Source of the DNA: Luteimonas terricola
Lineage (GTDB): Bacteria; Pseudomonadota; Gammaproteobacteria; Xanthomonadales; Xanthomonadaceae
Assembly: GCF_004352845.1 (NCBI RefSeq)
Contig: NZ_SJRX01000007.1
Location: 113,387-177,386, forward strand
Direction: 5' to 3'
Length of the DNA stretch: 64,000 bases
Every line of letters starts with the position of its first letter. Within the stretch, counting starts at the first letter, position 1. A program made the translations under genes and the position numbers. Shown here one piece after another: positions 37,147-46,642 of the stretch. The notes beneath the pieces are model-generated. The model saw only the letters and a list, made by a program, of their open reading frames with translations. It was not told the origin of the DNA and did not search any database.

Positions 37147-37548
37147 ATGTACCAGAACATCAACGAGCAGTTTGGCAGCGCCACCCGCCAGTTCGCCGAC
37201 ACCGCCGCCGAGGTCAACCGCCTGGCGCTGGCCGGCGCCGAGAAGGCCTTCGGCCTGCAGCTGTCGACCATCGAAGAGAACACCAATGCCGCCTTCGCCT
37301 TCTGGGGCGAGCTGGCCCAGGTGCGCGACATCGACGGCCTGAAGGCCGTGTGGCCGAAGGGCGCGCAGCTTGCCCGCGAGAGCGTCGAGCGCTCGGTCAG
37401 CGCCGGCCAGGAAGTCTTCGGCCAGGCCGTTGCCACCAACGAAGCCATCGCCCAGATCGCCAAGGGCCAGGTCGAGCAGGCCACCGCCAAGGCGCAGGAT
37501 GCCGTCCAGGGCGCCGCCAAGGCCGCTGCCGGCAAGACCCGCAAGTAA
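37147..37548 (+). CDS. phasin family protein
   Basis: The 133-residue Phasin_2-type protein is almost wholly helical and amphipathic, with few hydrophobic segments. It reads MYQNINEQFGSATRQFADTAAEVNRLALAGAEKAFGLQ with an Ala/Lys-rich tail (AKAAAGKTRK). Phasins coat polyhydroxyalkanoate granules; in species without PHA, similar proteins bind lipids or act as chaperones. AGGAA lies before the ATG. It has its own promoter and terminator, so it is a single-gene unit. No PHA synthase gene is present in the window. Confidence 0.88.
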   Translation: MYQNINEQFGSATRQFADTAAEVNRLALAGAEKAFGLQLSTIEENTNAAFAFWGELAQVRDIDGLKAVWPKGAQLARESVERSVSAGQEVFGQAVATNEAIAQIAKGQVEQATAKAQDAVQGAAKAAAGKTRK

Positions 37549-37560
37549 GCAAGCGTCAAC

Positions 37561-37578
37561 GGTCCCGGCAACGGGACC
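37561..37578 (+). other. GNRA-capped hairpin in the phasin 3' UTR
   Basis: GGTCCCG pairs with CGGGACC around a GCAA tetraloop, 12 bp after the phasin stop. No T-run follows. It may protect the mRNA 3' end upstream of the true terminator at 37624-37654. Confidence 0.5.
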
Positions 37579-37623
37579 GGGGCATCGCGCGACCTCTCTC
37601 CCCGCTCGATGCCCGCATCACCG

Positions 37624-37654
37624 GACCCGGCAGCCCACGCTGCCGGGTCTTTTT
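37624..37654 (+). terminator. intrinsic terminator after the phasin gene
   Basis: An 11-bp perfect stem (GACCCGGCAGC/GCTGCCGGGTC) with a CCAC loop is followed by five Ts at 37650-37654. It ends 12 bp from the convergent RND permease stop. Confidence 0.93.
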
Positions 37655-37665
37655 GTTTGCGTGGC

Positions 37666-40600
37666 CTACGCCCCGGGCCGGCGTCCCGGATCGTCCAGCC
37701 GCTCGCCCAGCACGCGGCGCACGCTGACGAAGAACACCGGGATCAGCAGCAGGCCAAGGAAGGTTGCGAACAGCATGCCGCCGATCACGCCCGTGCCCAG
37801 CGCATGGCGCGCATTCGCGCCCGCACCCGTGGACAGCGCCAGCGGCAGCACGCCCATGATGAAGGCGAAGGACGTCATCAGGATCGGGCGGAAGCGCATG
37901 CGCGCGGCTTCGATCACGGCCTCGCGCAGCGGCTTGCCCTGCGCGCGCTCCAGCACCGCGAACTCGATGATCAGGATCGCGTTCTTCGCCGCCAGGCCGA
38001 TCACCGTGACCATGCCGATCTTGAAGAAGATGTCGTTCGACAGCCCCGGGCGCAGCATGGTGAACACCACCGCGCCGAGGATGCCCAGCGGCACGATCAG
38101 CAGCACCGAGACCGGGATCGACCAGCTCTCGTAGAGCGCGGCAAGGCACAGGAACACCACCACCACCGACAGCACCAGCAGCAGCGTCGCGGTATTGCCG
38201 GCGATGATCTCCTGGTACGACATGCCCGCCCAGTCGTAGCCGAAGCCCGCGGGCAGCTCGTCGGTGACGATGCGTTCCATCGCGCCCATGGCCTCGCCCG
38301 AGCTGTGGCCGGGCGCCTGCGAGCCGACGATGTTCACCGCGGAGTAGCCGTTGTAGCGGGTGAGCGAGGGCGTGTTCATCACCCACCCCGAGTCCACCAC
38401 GCTGGTCAGCGGGATCATGTTCGGGGTGCCGTCGGCCGAGGGCGCGGCCGGCGTGTAGAAGCGCGACAGCGAACCCGGGTCCGTGCGGTAGGGCGCATCG
38501 GCGCGCATGTTGACGCGCTTCACGCGGCCGTCGGCGAAGTAGTCGTTGACGTACACCGGCGCCAGCATCAGCTGGATCGCGCTGTAGATGTCGTTCACCG
38601 ACAGGCCCATGGCCTGCGCCTGCACCCGGTCGACGGTGAGCTTGAGCTGCGGTGCGTCCTCCAGCGTATTGGGCCGGACAGCGGTCAACGCCGGATCCTG
38701 GGCCGCGGCGCCGAGCAACTGGTTGCGCGCGGCGGTGAGCGCCTCGCGGCCAAGGCCGGCGCGGTCCTGCAGGTACATGTCGAAGCCGCCGAACTGCCCC
38801 AGGCCCTGCACCGTGGGCAGGTTGACCACGAAGATCTGCGCGTCGCGGATGCCGTAGAGCGCCCCGTTGGCGGCCTGCAGGAAATCCTGCACCGTGCCGT
38901 CGCGATCACCCCAGTCGGTGAGCTTGATGAAGGCCATGCCGACGTTCTCGCCCTGGCCGACGAAGCTGAAGCCGGCGACCTGCATCATCCCCTCGAAGCC
39001 GGGCACCTGTTCCAGCGTGCTGCGCACGTCCTCGAACACCGCCTGCGTGCGCTGCAGGGTCGAGCCCGGCGGCAGCTGCACGATGGCCATCGCATAGCCC
39101 TGGTCTTCCTCGGGCAGGAAGCTGCCGGGCAGGCGCACGTACAGCAGGCCCGCGATGACGGTGAGCGCGGCGAACACCAGCATCCAGCGCGGGGCGTGGC
39201 TCACGGCGCTGCCGATGTGCCGCACGTACACAGTCGCAATGCGGTCGTAGTACTTGTTGAAGGTGCGGAAGACCACGTTCTTGCGCTTCCCGCGCGCGCC
39301 TTCGGGCGCATCGGGATCCTGCGGCCCATGCTGTTTCAGGAAGGTCGCGCACAGCGCCGGCGTGAAGCCCAGCGCCAGGAACGCCGAGAAGCCCATCGCC
39401 ACCGCGATCGTGATCGCGAACTGCTTGTAGATCTCGCCCGAGGCGCCGCCCTGCAGCGCGCTGGGGATGAACACCGCCGCCAGCACCACGGTGATCGCCA
39501 CCACCGCGCCGGTGATCTGGTCCATGGCCTTGATCGTGGCCTCGCGCGGCGGCAGGTGTTCCTCGGACATGATGCGTTCGACGTTCTCGATCACCACGAT
39601 CGCATCGTCGACCACGATGCCGATCGCCAGCACCATCGCGAACAGCGTCAGCTGGTTGATCGTGAAGCCGATCATGCTGAGCCCCAGGAAGGTGCCCAGC
39701 AGCGCCACCGGGATCACCAGCGTCGGGATGATGGTCGCGCGCAGGTTCTGCAGGAAGATCAGCATCACCAGGAACACCAGCACCATCGCTTCCATCAGCG
39801 ACTTCACGACTTCCTTGATCGAGATGGTGACGAAGGTGGTGCTGTCGAAGGGCGAGAACCATTCCACGCCCTGCGGGAAGCTGCCCTGCAGCTCGTCCAT
39901 GCGCGAGGTCACGCCCTCGGCGACGGTGAGCGCGTTGGCGCCGGGCAGCAGCTGGATCGCGAAAGCGCCGGTGGGCTGGCCGTTGAACTTGGTGTCGAAG
40001 CCGTAGCCCTGGGCGCCGATCTCGATCCGCGCGACGTCCTTCAGCCGCACCGTGCTGCCGTCGGAGTCGGCGCGCAGGATGATGTTGCCGAACTGCTCCG
40101 GGGTGGCGAAGCGGCCCTCGGCCGAGACCGTGGCGGTGAAGCCCTGCCCCCGCGGCGCCGGGTCGGCGCCGATCGAGCCGGCCGCGAACTGCACGTTCTG
40201 TCCGCGCACCGCCCCCAGCACCTGGCTGGCCGACAGCCCGAGGCCCTGCATCCGGTCCGGGTTGAGCCAGATGTTCATGGCGTACTCGGAGCCGAACTGC
40301 TGGGTGCTGCCGACGCCGGGCACGCGCGCGATCTGCTCGAGCACGCTGGCGCCGATCAGGTTGTTGAGCGCGTTGCGATCGAAGGCCGGATTCGACGAGC
40401 GCAGCGCCACCACCATCAGGAAGCCGGAGTTGGCCTTGGCCACCACCACGCCCTGCTGGGTGACCTCGGTCGGCAGGCGCGGGGTGGCCAGCGAGACCTT
40501 GTTCTGCACCTGCACCTGCGCGATGTCGGGATCGGTGCCGGTCTGGAAGGTCAGGGTGATGCTGGCGCGACCGGACGAACTCGAGGTCGAGCTGAAGTAC

Positions 40601-40827
40601 AGCAGGTTGTCGATGCCCGTGAGCTGCTGCTCGATCACCTGGGTGACCGCGCGTTCGGTCGTCGCGGCGTCGGCGCCGGGGTAGCTGGCGCCCACGGTGA
40701 CCTGCGGCGGCGCGACGTTCGGATAGGACTCCACGCCCATGTTCAGCACGGCGATCACGCCCGAAAGCGCGATCAGGATCGAGATGACCCAGGCGAAGAC
40801 CGGATGGTCGATGAAGAAACGGGGCAT
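37666..40827 (-). CDS. RND multidrug efflux permease, HAE1 (AcrB/MexB) family
   Basis: The 1053-residue inner-membrane pump starts MPRFFIDHPVFAWVISILI. It has the 12-helix, two-large-loop RND layout. The proton-relay pair D407/D408 lies in AIGIVVDDAIVVIENVERIM, at the same numbers as in E. coli AcrB. SFAFIMGVLPLALSTGAGANAR is the conserved late motif. It works with the adaptor encoded 5 bp upstream and an outer-membrane TolC-type channel not encoded here. Substrates are likely broad lipophilic drugs, by family. Confidence 0.95.
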   Translation of the reverse strand: MPRFFIDHPVFAWVISILIALSGVIAVLNMGVESYPNVAPPQVTVGASYPGADAATTERAVTQVIEQQLTGIDNLLYFSSTSSSSGRASITLTFQTGTDPDIAQVQVQNKVSLATPRLPTEVTQQGVVVAKANSGFLMVVALRSSNPAFDRNALNNLIGASVLEQIARVPGVGSTQQFGSEYAMNIWLNPDRMQGLGLSASQVLGAVRGQNVQFAAGSIGADPAPRGQGFTATVSAEGRFATPEQFGNIILRADSDGSTVRLKDVARIEIGAQGYGFDTKFNGQPTGAFAIQLLPGANALTVAEGVTSRMDELQGSFPQGVEWFSPFDSTTFVTISIKEVVKSLMEAMVLVFLVMLIFLQNLRATIIPTLVIPVALLGTFLGLSMIGFTINQLTLFAMVLAIGIVVDDAIVVIENVERIMSEEHLPPREATIKAMDQITGAVVAITVVLAAVFIPSALQGGASGEIYKQFAITIAVAMGFSAFLALGFTPALCATFLKQHGPQDPDAPEGARGKRKNVVFRTFNKYYDRIATVYVRHIGSAVSHAPRWMLVFAALTVIAGLLYVRLPGSFLPEEDQGYAMAIVQLPPGSTLQRTQAVFEDVRSTLEQVPGFEGMMQVAGFSFVGQGENVGMAFIKLTDWGDRDGTVQDFLQAANGALYGIRDAQIFVVNLPTVQGLGQFGGFDMYLQDRAGLGREALTAARNQLLGAAAQDPALTAVRPNTLEDAPQLKLTVDRVQAQAMGLSVNDIYSAIQLMLAPVYVNDYFADGRVKRVNMRADAPYRTDPGSLSRFYTPAAPSADGTPNMIPLTSVVDSGWVMNTPSLTRYNGYSAVNIVGSQAPGHSSGEAMGAMERIVTDELPAGFGYDWAGMSYQEIIAGNTATLLLVLSVVVVFLCLAALYESWSIPVSVLLIVPLGILGAVVFTMLRPGLSNDIFFKIGMVTVIGLAAKNAILIIEFAVLERAQGKPLREAVIEAARMRFRPILMTSFAFIMGVLPLALSTGAGANARHALGTGVIGGMLFATFLGLLLIPVFFVSVRRVLGERLDDPGRRPGA

Positions 40828-40832
40828 CGGCG

Positions 40833-42077
40833 TCAGCCCTGCGTGGAGGCGTCGTCGCCGGCCGCGGCGTCATCCGCTGCCGGTTGCGCTGCGTCGGGAT
40901 GGGGGCCGGGCGGCGCTGCGGGTGCCGGCGTGGTCGCGGGGGTCGACGCCGGCGCTGCGCCGGGCGTGGCGGGTGCCGCGGGCGGCTGCCACGGCGTGGC
41001 GGTGGCGGGCTGCCCGACCTGCGCACGCTGGAGGCCCGAGACGACCACCCGATCGCCGGGGGCCAGGCCCGCGGTGACGATCCAGCTGCCGGCCTCGGCG
41101 CGGGCGGTGGTGATGTCCTTGCGCGCGACGGTGTCGTCGGCGCCGACCACCAGCACATAGGGGCCGGTGGCGTCGCGCTGCACCGCCGCCTGCGGCACCG
41201 TGAATACGCCGTGCTGCACGCCCAGCGTCGCCACCAGGGTCACATAGGTGCCGGGCAGCAGCCGGCGTTCCGGGTTGGGCAGGGTGGCGCGCAGCGACAC
41301 CGCGCCGGTCTCCGGGTCCACGCTGTCGCCGGAGAAGTCCATCTCGCCCGCGTGCGCGTAGGCGCTGCCGTCGGGCAGCAGCACCTGCACCGCCACCGGA
41401 CCATCGCGATCGAGCTGCATCGCGCGCACCTGGTCGAGTTCACCGGCGCCCATGCTGAAGTTCACGTACAGCGGATCGATCTGGTCGACCGTGGTGAGCA
41501 GCGTGGCCGTGCCCTGCCCCACCAGCGCGCCCTCGGTGACCTGCTGCTTGCCGGCGCGGCCGGAGATCGGTGCCCGCACGGTGGCGTAGCCGAGATTGAT
41601 GTTGGCGCTCTCGACCGCCGACTGCGCCGCCTGCACGGCGGCGTTGGCGCTGCGTTCGGCGGCCAGGGCGTTGTCGAGGTCGGACTGGGAAATGAACTTC
41701 TGCGGCGCCAGGCTGCGCGCGCGCGTGGCGGCGGCGCCGGCGTTCGCCTGGTTGGCGCGCGCCTGCGCCAGCGCGGCCTGGGCCTCGCCGGCCGCCGCAC
41801 GCAGCGGCGCCGGGTCGATCTCGAACAGCACCTGGCCTTCGGTGACGTCGCTGCCTTCCTGGTAGGCGCGACGCTGGACCACGCCGGGCACGCGGGCACG
41901 CACGTCGGCGCTGCGGTAGGCGGCGAGGCGGCCGACAAGATCACGACGCAGGGGCGCGTCCACCGGCTGCACGGTCACGACCCCGAGTTCGGGCAGCGGC
42001 GGCGTTTGCTGCTGTTCCTCGCCTCCGCAGGCCGCCAGGGCCGCGAGCAGGATCGGGATCAGGACGATGCGGCGCAT
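40833..42077 (-). CDS. RND periplasmic adaptor lipoprotein (AcrA/MexA type)
   Basis: The 414-residue adaptor has a lipobox LAAC (about 14-17), then the lipoyl, hairpin and barrel domains (ARVPGVVQRRAYQEGSDV, FISQSDLDNALAAERSANAAV, ATVRAPISGRAGKQ). It ends with an unusually long Pro/Ala/Asp tail (about 360-414) that may be disordered. I chose the ATG at 42077; the open frame continues upstream only as antisense of the next gene. The stop is 5 bp before the permease start. Divergent from the second RND operon across 168 bp. Confidence 0.93.
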   Translation of the reverse strand: MRRIVLIPILLAALAACGGEEQQQTPPLPELGVVTVQPVDAPLRRDLVGRLAAYRSADVRARVPGVVQRRAYQEGSDVTEGQVLFEIDPAPLRAAAGEAQAALAQARANQANAGAAATRARSLAPQKFISQSDLDNALAAERSANAAVQAAQSAVESANINLGYATVRAPISGRAGKQQVTEGALVGQGTATLLTTVDQIDPLYVNFSMGAGELDQVRAMQLDRDGPVAVQVLLPDGSAYAHAGEMDFSGDSVDPETGAVSLRATLPNPERRLLPGTYVTLVATLGVQHGVFTVPQAAVQRDATGPYVLVVGADDTVARKDITTARAEAGSWIVTAGLAPGDRVVVSGLQRAQVGQPATATPWQPPAAPATPGAAPASTPATTPAPAAPPGPHPDAAQPAADDAAAGDDASTQG

Positions 42078-42245
42078 GAGGGGTCCTTGGCGGGGGATTG
42101 TGAACCCGCAAGTATGGCATCGCTCTGCGTAGGCAAACGTGCAGGAAGTCAGGGCCGGACATGAGGATCGCTCGACTGGAGTGCCGGGGTTGAACACGGA
42201 ACCCGGGAAGTTCACGATTTCCCTCCCTGCTGCGCCAGGATCCCC

Positions 42246-43454
42246 ATGACCAGGCCCCCTTCCGTCCGCGAGCCCTCCGCGCGCCGGCGCATGTTCTGGA
42301 TGCTGCTGATCACCCTGCTGGTGTTTGGCGGCGTGTTCGGCGTCAAGGCGGTGATGAATGCCGGCATGAACCGGTTCTTCGACAACATGCCGCAGCCGCC
42401 GGTGGCGGTGACCGCGTTCGAGGCGCGCAGCGAGCGCTGGAGCGACAGCGAGGAAGCCGTCGGCACTTTCGTTGCGGTCAACGGCACCGATGTCACCACC
42501 GAGGCCGGCGGCGTGGTCAAGGCCATCGAGTTCGAGGCCGGGCAGCCGGTGGAGGCCGGCGCCGTGCTGGTTCGGCTGAACACCCAGGGCGAGCTGGCCG
42601 CGCTGCGCTCGCTGGAAGCCGCCGCGCAGCTGGCCGTGGTGCAGCGCGACCGCTGGCGCGAACTCGGCCGCGACCGCCTGGTGTCGGCGGCCGAGGTCGA
42701 CCAGCGCGCCGCGGACGCCGCCAGCACGCTGGCCCAGGCCGACGCGCAGCGCGCGCTGATCGCGCAGAAGGTCATCCGCGCGCCTTTCGACGGCCTGCTC
42801 GGCATCCGCCGCGTGAACCTCGGCCAGTACCTGAATCCCGGCGACCCGATCGTGAGCCTGCAGTCGCTGGACCCGATCCATCTCGACTTCACCCTTCCCG
42901 AGCAGCGCATGGGCGCGGTGCTCCCGGGCACGACCGTGCGCGCCACCGTCGACGCGCTCCCCGGCCAGGTGTTCGAGGGCGAGGTCACGGCGGTCGAGCC
43001 AGGCGCCGATGCCAGCACGCGCAACTTCCGCATCCAGGCCACCTTCGACAACGCCGCGCGCAACCTGCGGCCCGGCACCTTCGCCCGCGTGGGCTTCGAC
43101 ATCGGCGGGGAGCGCGAGGTGGTCGTGGTCCCGCAGACCGCGGTGAGCTTCAACCCGTATGGCAACGCGGTCTTCGTGATCCAGGACGCGCCGGCGGACC
43201 CTGAGGCCGATGCCGCCGCGAAGAAGGCTGCGGCCGAGGGCGGCCTGCCCGCCGGACCGCGCCTGGTGGTGAAGCAGCGCTTCATCCGCACCGGCCCCAC
43301 CCGCGGCGACCTCGTGGCCGTCATCGATGGCCTCGAACCGGGCGATCGCGTGGTCACCAGCGGCCTGCTTCGGCTGCGCAATGACGCCCAGGTGACGATC
43401 AACGACAAGGTGCAACCGACCGCCGAGGCCGAGCCGGCGCCCGGGAACCGCTGA
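42246..43454 (+). CDS. RND periplasmic adaptor (MexH/MdtA-like)
   Basis: The 402-residue adaptor is anchored by one helix (MFWMLLITLLVFGGVFGVKAV, about 16-36). Lipoyl halves (TEAGGVVKAIEFEAGQPV, VIRAPFDGLLGIRRVNLGQYL) and a short hairpin (RDRLVSAAEVDQRAADAAST) fit the MexH/TriA group. Unlike the adaptor on the other strand it has no lipobox. CCAGGA precedes the ATG. The stop is one base before the permease ATG (TGAGATG), so the two are coupled. Confidence 0.92.
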   Translation: MTRPPSVREPSARRRMFWMLLITLLVFGGVFGVKAVMNAGMNRFFDNMPQPPVAVTAFEARSERWSDSEEAVGTFVAVNGTDVTTEAGGVVKAIEFEAGQPVEAGAVLVRLNTQGELAALRSLEAAAQLAVVQRDRWRELGRDRLVSAAEVDQRAADAASTLAQADAQRALIAQKVIRAPFDGLLGIRRVNLGQYLNPGDPIVSLQSLDPIHLDFTLPEQRMGAVLPGTTVRATVDALPGQVFEGEVTAVEPGADASTRNFRIQATFDNAARNLRPGTFARVGFDIGGEREVVVVPQTAVSFNPYGNAVFVIQDAPADPEADAAAKKAAAEGGLPAGPRLVVKQRFIRTGPTRGDLVAVIDGLEPGDRVVTSGLLRLRNDAQVTINDKVQPTAEAEPAPGNR

Positions 43455-43455
43455 G

Positions 43456-46400
43456 ATGAAGTTCACCGACACCTTCGTCAACAAGCCGGTGCTGGCGATG
43501 GTGGTCAGCCTGTTCATCCTGCTGCTGGGCCTGCGCGCGTTCTCCGAGCTCAACGTGCGCCAATACCCGGAACTGCAGAACGCCGTGGTGACGGTCAGCA
43601 CCACCTACTTCGGCGCCGACGCCGACCTGATCCAGGGCTTCATCACCACGCCGCTCGAGCGCGAGGTCGCCAGCGCCGAAGGCATCGACTACCTGGTGTC
43701 GTCCAGCGCGGCGGGCGTCAGCGTGATCCAGGCCTATATCCGCCTGGATGCCGACGCCAACGAGGCCCTGACCCAGATCGCGGCGAAGGTGAACAAGCTG
43801 CGCGGGCAGCTTCCGGAGGAGTCGGAAGACCCCGTGATCGACCTGCAGCAGGGCCAGCAGGTGGCGGCGATGTACGTGTCCTTCGCCAGCGAACGCCTGA
43901 GCGACAACCAGATCACCGACTACCTGACCCGCGCCGTCGAACCGCGCATCGCCACCATCGAGGGCGTGCAGCGCGCGGACATCTACGGTTCCGGCGCGTT
44001 CGCGATGCGCGTGTGGCTGAAGCCCGATCGCATGACCGCGCTGCAGGTGACGGCCAGCGATGTGCAGGCAGCGCTGCGCTCGAACAACGTGCTGTCCGCG
44101 CTCGGCTCCACCAAGGGGCAGATGGTCAGCATCGATCTCACTGCCCGCACCGACCTGCGCACGCCCGAGGAGTTCCGGCAGCTGCTGGTGCGCGAGGAAG
44201 ACGATGCGATCGTGCGCCTGGGCGACGTCGCCGACGTCGAGCTGGGGTCGGAGAATTATGGATCGTCCGTGCGCATCAACGGCGACGCGGCCACCTTCAT
44301 GGGCATCTTCGTGTCGCCCGACGCGAACTCGCTGGACGTGATCGCCGAGGTGCGGCGCGTTTGGGACGAGGAGATCATCCCGCAGCTCCCCGAAGGCATC
44401 GAGGGCACGATCCCCTACGACAGCACCGAAGCGATCCAGGACGGCATCAACGAGGTCATCACCACGATCGTGGAAGCGGTGGCGATCGTGATCGTGGTGA
44501 TCTTCCTGTTCCTGGGTTCGCTGCGCAGCGTGCTGATCCCGGCGATCACCGTGCCGCTGTCGCTGATCGGCGCCCTGTTCCTGATGCTGCTGATGGGCTT
44601 CACCATCAACCTGCTCACGCTGCTGGCGATGGTGCTGGCGATCGGCATCGTGGTGGACGACGCGATCATCGTGCTCGAGAACATCCACCGCCACATCGAA
44701 GAAGGGATGTCGCCCAAGGATGCCGCGCTCCTGGGTGCGCGAGAGCTGGCCTGGCCCGTGGTGGCGATGACCACCACCCTGGTGGCGGTGTACCTGCCGA
44801 TCGGCTTCCAGGGCGGGCTGACCGGCGTGCTGTTCACCGAGTTCGCGTTCACGCTCGCCGGGGCGGTGCTGCTGTCGGGCGTGATCGCGCTGACGCTCAC
44901 CCCGATGATGTGCTCGAAAATCCTCAAGCCGCACGGTGCCGGTGGCAAGGGTCGCCTGGAATCATGGCTCGATGCGCGCTTCGATCGCCTGCGCCACGGC
45001 TACCAGCGCCGGCTCGGCAGCGCGCTGGACACCCGCGGCGTGATCGCCGTCTTCGGTGCGATCGTCCTCGTGTCCTGCGTGCTGCTGTATGCGGTGTCGC
45101 CGAAGGAGCCGGCGCCGCTGGAGGACGAGGGCTTCATCTTCGCCATCGGCAGTGCGGATGCCTACACCACGCTCGACTACGTTGAACGCTACACCGAGGA
45201 GATGACCACGCTTGCACAGGAGGTGCCAGAAGTCGGAGACTTCTTCCTGTTCAACGGCGGCTTCGGCGGGGGCGGTGGCGCCAGCAACAGCGCGATCGCG
45301 GGCTTCGTGCTCAAGCCCTGGAGCCAGCGCGGGCGCTCCACCAACCAGGTGCTCCAGCAGGACCTGCAGCCGAAGCTGGCCAGCGTCACCGGCCTCAACA
45401 CCTTCGCCCTGGTGCCGCCCTCGTTGCCCAGCGCCGGCGGTGACGGCGGCGGCGAATTCCTGGTGTCGGGCATCGGCTCGCTGGAGCAGCTGAAGGAACT
45501 CGCCGACGGCATCATCGAACGCGCCAACGCCAGCCGCCGCTTCATCTTCCTCGACACCGACCTGAAGATCGACAAGCCGCGCATCGAGGTCCACATCGAC
45601 CGTGACAAGGCCGCCACGCTGGGCATCGACATGCGCACGCTGGCCGCCGACATGTCGGCGATGCTCGCCGGCGGCTACGTCAACCGCTTCGCGATGGAAA
45701 ACCGCTCCTACCGCGTGATCCCGCAGGTGCAGCGTAGCGACCGGCTCAACGCCGACCAGCTGCGCAACTACTACACCCGCACCCGCGACGGCCAGCTGAT
45801 CCCGCTGTCGACGATCGTGACGCTGGAGGGAAGCACGCAGCCCCAGTCGCTGAAACGCTTCCAGCAACTGAACTCGGTCGGCATCAGCTTCGCGCCGCGT
45901 CCGGGCGTGAGCAAGGGCGACGCGCTGCGCGTTCTGGAAGACGCCGCGGCCGAGGTCCTGCCGCAGGGTTACAGCGTCGACTACGCCGGCGAGTCGCGGC
46001 AGTTCAAGGAAGAAGGCGCCACGATGCTGGTGACGCTGGCCTTCGCCCTGGTGGTGATCTTCCTGGTGCTGTCGGCGCAGTTCGAGAGCTTCCGCGACGC
46101 GCTGATCATGCTGGTCACGGTGCCGATGGCGATCTGCGGCGCGCTGCTGGTGCTGAACGTCCTGGCGATGGTGGCCGGCGTCCTGCAGTTCAGCGGCATC
46201 GAGGCCTTCCCCGGGATGAGCATCAACATCTACACCCAGGTGGGCCTGGTGACCCTGGTGGGCGTGATCTCCAAGCACGGCATCCTGATCGTGGAGTTCG
46301 CCAACAAGCTGCAGGCCGAGCGTGGCCTTTCGAAGCGCGAGGCGATCGAGGAAGCCACGGCCATCCGTCTGCGCCCGGTGCTGATGACCACCGCAGCCCT

Positions 46401-46626
46401 GGTGTTCGCGATGATCCCGCTGCTGGTCGCCAGCGGACCGGGCGCCGCGGCGCGCTTCTCGATGGGTGTGGTGATCGCGGCCGGGATGACGATCGGCACT
46501 GCGTTCACGCTGTTCGTGCTGCCGGCGTTCTACCTGTACCTGGCGCGCGACCACCGCGCCCACGATGCAGAGCGTGCGGACGCTCAGCCGGACCCGGGGA
46601 TGCGGCCGGCCGTGGACCGGGCCTGA
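43456..46626 (+). CDS. RND efflux permease (MexI/MdtB-like)
   Basis: The 1056-residue pump starts MKFTDTFVNKPVLAMVVSLFILLLG. The proton-relay pair D401/D402 is in AIGIVVDDAIIVLENIHRHIEEG, and SKHGILIVEFANKLQ and the C-terminal ATAIRLRPVLMTTAAL motifs are intact. The sequence is closer to the MexI/MdtB/OqxB-like branch than to AcrB. Together with its adaptor it makes a second, independent pump transcribed away from the first one. No outer-membrane factor or regulator gene is adjacent. Confidence 0.94.
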   Translation: MKFTDTFVNKPVLAMVVSLFILLLGLRAFSELNVRQYPELQNAVVTVSTTYFGADADLIQGFITTPLEREVASAEGIDYLVSSSAAGVSVIQAYIRLDADANEALTQIAAKVNKLRGQLPEESEDPVIDLQQGQQVAAMYVSFASERLSDNQITDYLTRAVEPRIATIEGVQRADIYGSGAFAMRVWLKPDRMTALQVTASDVQAALRSNNVLSALGSTKGQMVSIDLTARTDLRTPEEFRQLLVREEDDAIVRLGDVADVELGSENYGSSVRINGDAATFMGIFVSPDANSLDVIAEVRRVWDEEIIPQLPEGIEGTIPYDSTEAIQDGINEVITTIVEAVAIVIVVIFLFLGSLRSVLIPAITVPLSLIGALFLMLLMGFTINLLTLLAMVLAIGIVVDDAIIVLENIHRHIEEGMSPKDAALLGARELAWPVVAMTTTLVAVYLPIGFQGGLTGVLFTEFAFTLAGAVLLSGVIALTLTPMMCSKILKPHGAGGKGRLESWLDARFDRLRHGYQRRLGSALDTRGVIAVFGAIVLVSCVLLYAVSPKEPAPLEDEGFIFAIGSADAYTTLDYVERYTEEMTTLAQEVPEVGDFFLFNGGFGGGGGASNSAIAGFVLKPWSQRGRSTNQVLQQDLQPKLASVTGLNTFALVPPSLPSAGGDGGGEFLVSGIGSLEQLKELADGIIERANASRRFIFLDTDLKIDKPRIEVHIDRDKAATLGIDMRTLAADMSAMLAGGYVNRFAMENRSYRVIPQVQRSDRLNADQLRNYYTRTRDGQLIPLSTIVTLEGSTQPQSLKRFQQLNSVGISFAPRPGVSKGDALRVLEDAAAEVLPQGYSVDYAGESRQFKEEGATMLVTLAFALVVIFLVLSAQFESFRDALIMLVTVPMAICGALLVLNVLAMVAGVLQFSGIEAFPGMSINIYTQVGLVTLVGVISKHGILIVEFANKLQAERGLSKREAIEEATAIRLRPVLMTTAALVFAMIPLLVASGPGAAARFSMGVVIAAGMTIGTAFTLFVLPAFYLYLARDHRAHDAERADAQPDPGMRPAVDRA

Positions 46627-46642
46627 CCCGGTACATCCTGCC

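Noticed and set aside
37609..41160. 1183-codon plus-strand frame over the RND permease
   Set aside because: It is the complement of a highly conserved pump and shows only His/Arg/Gln repeats.
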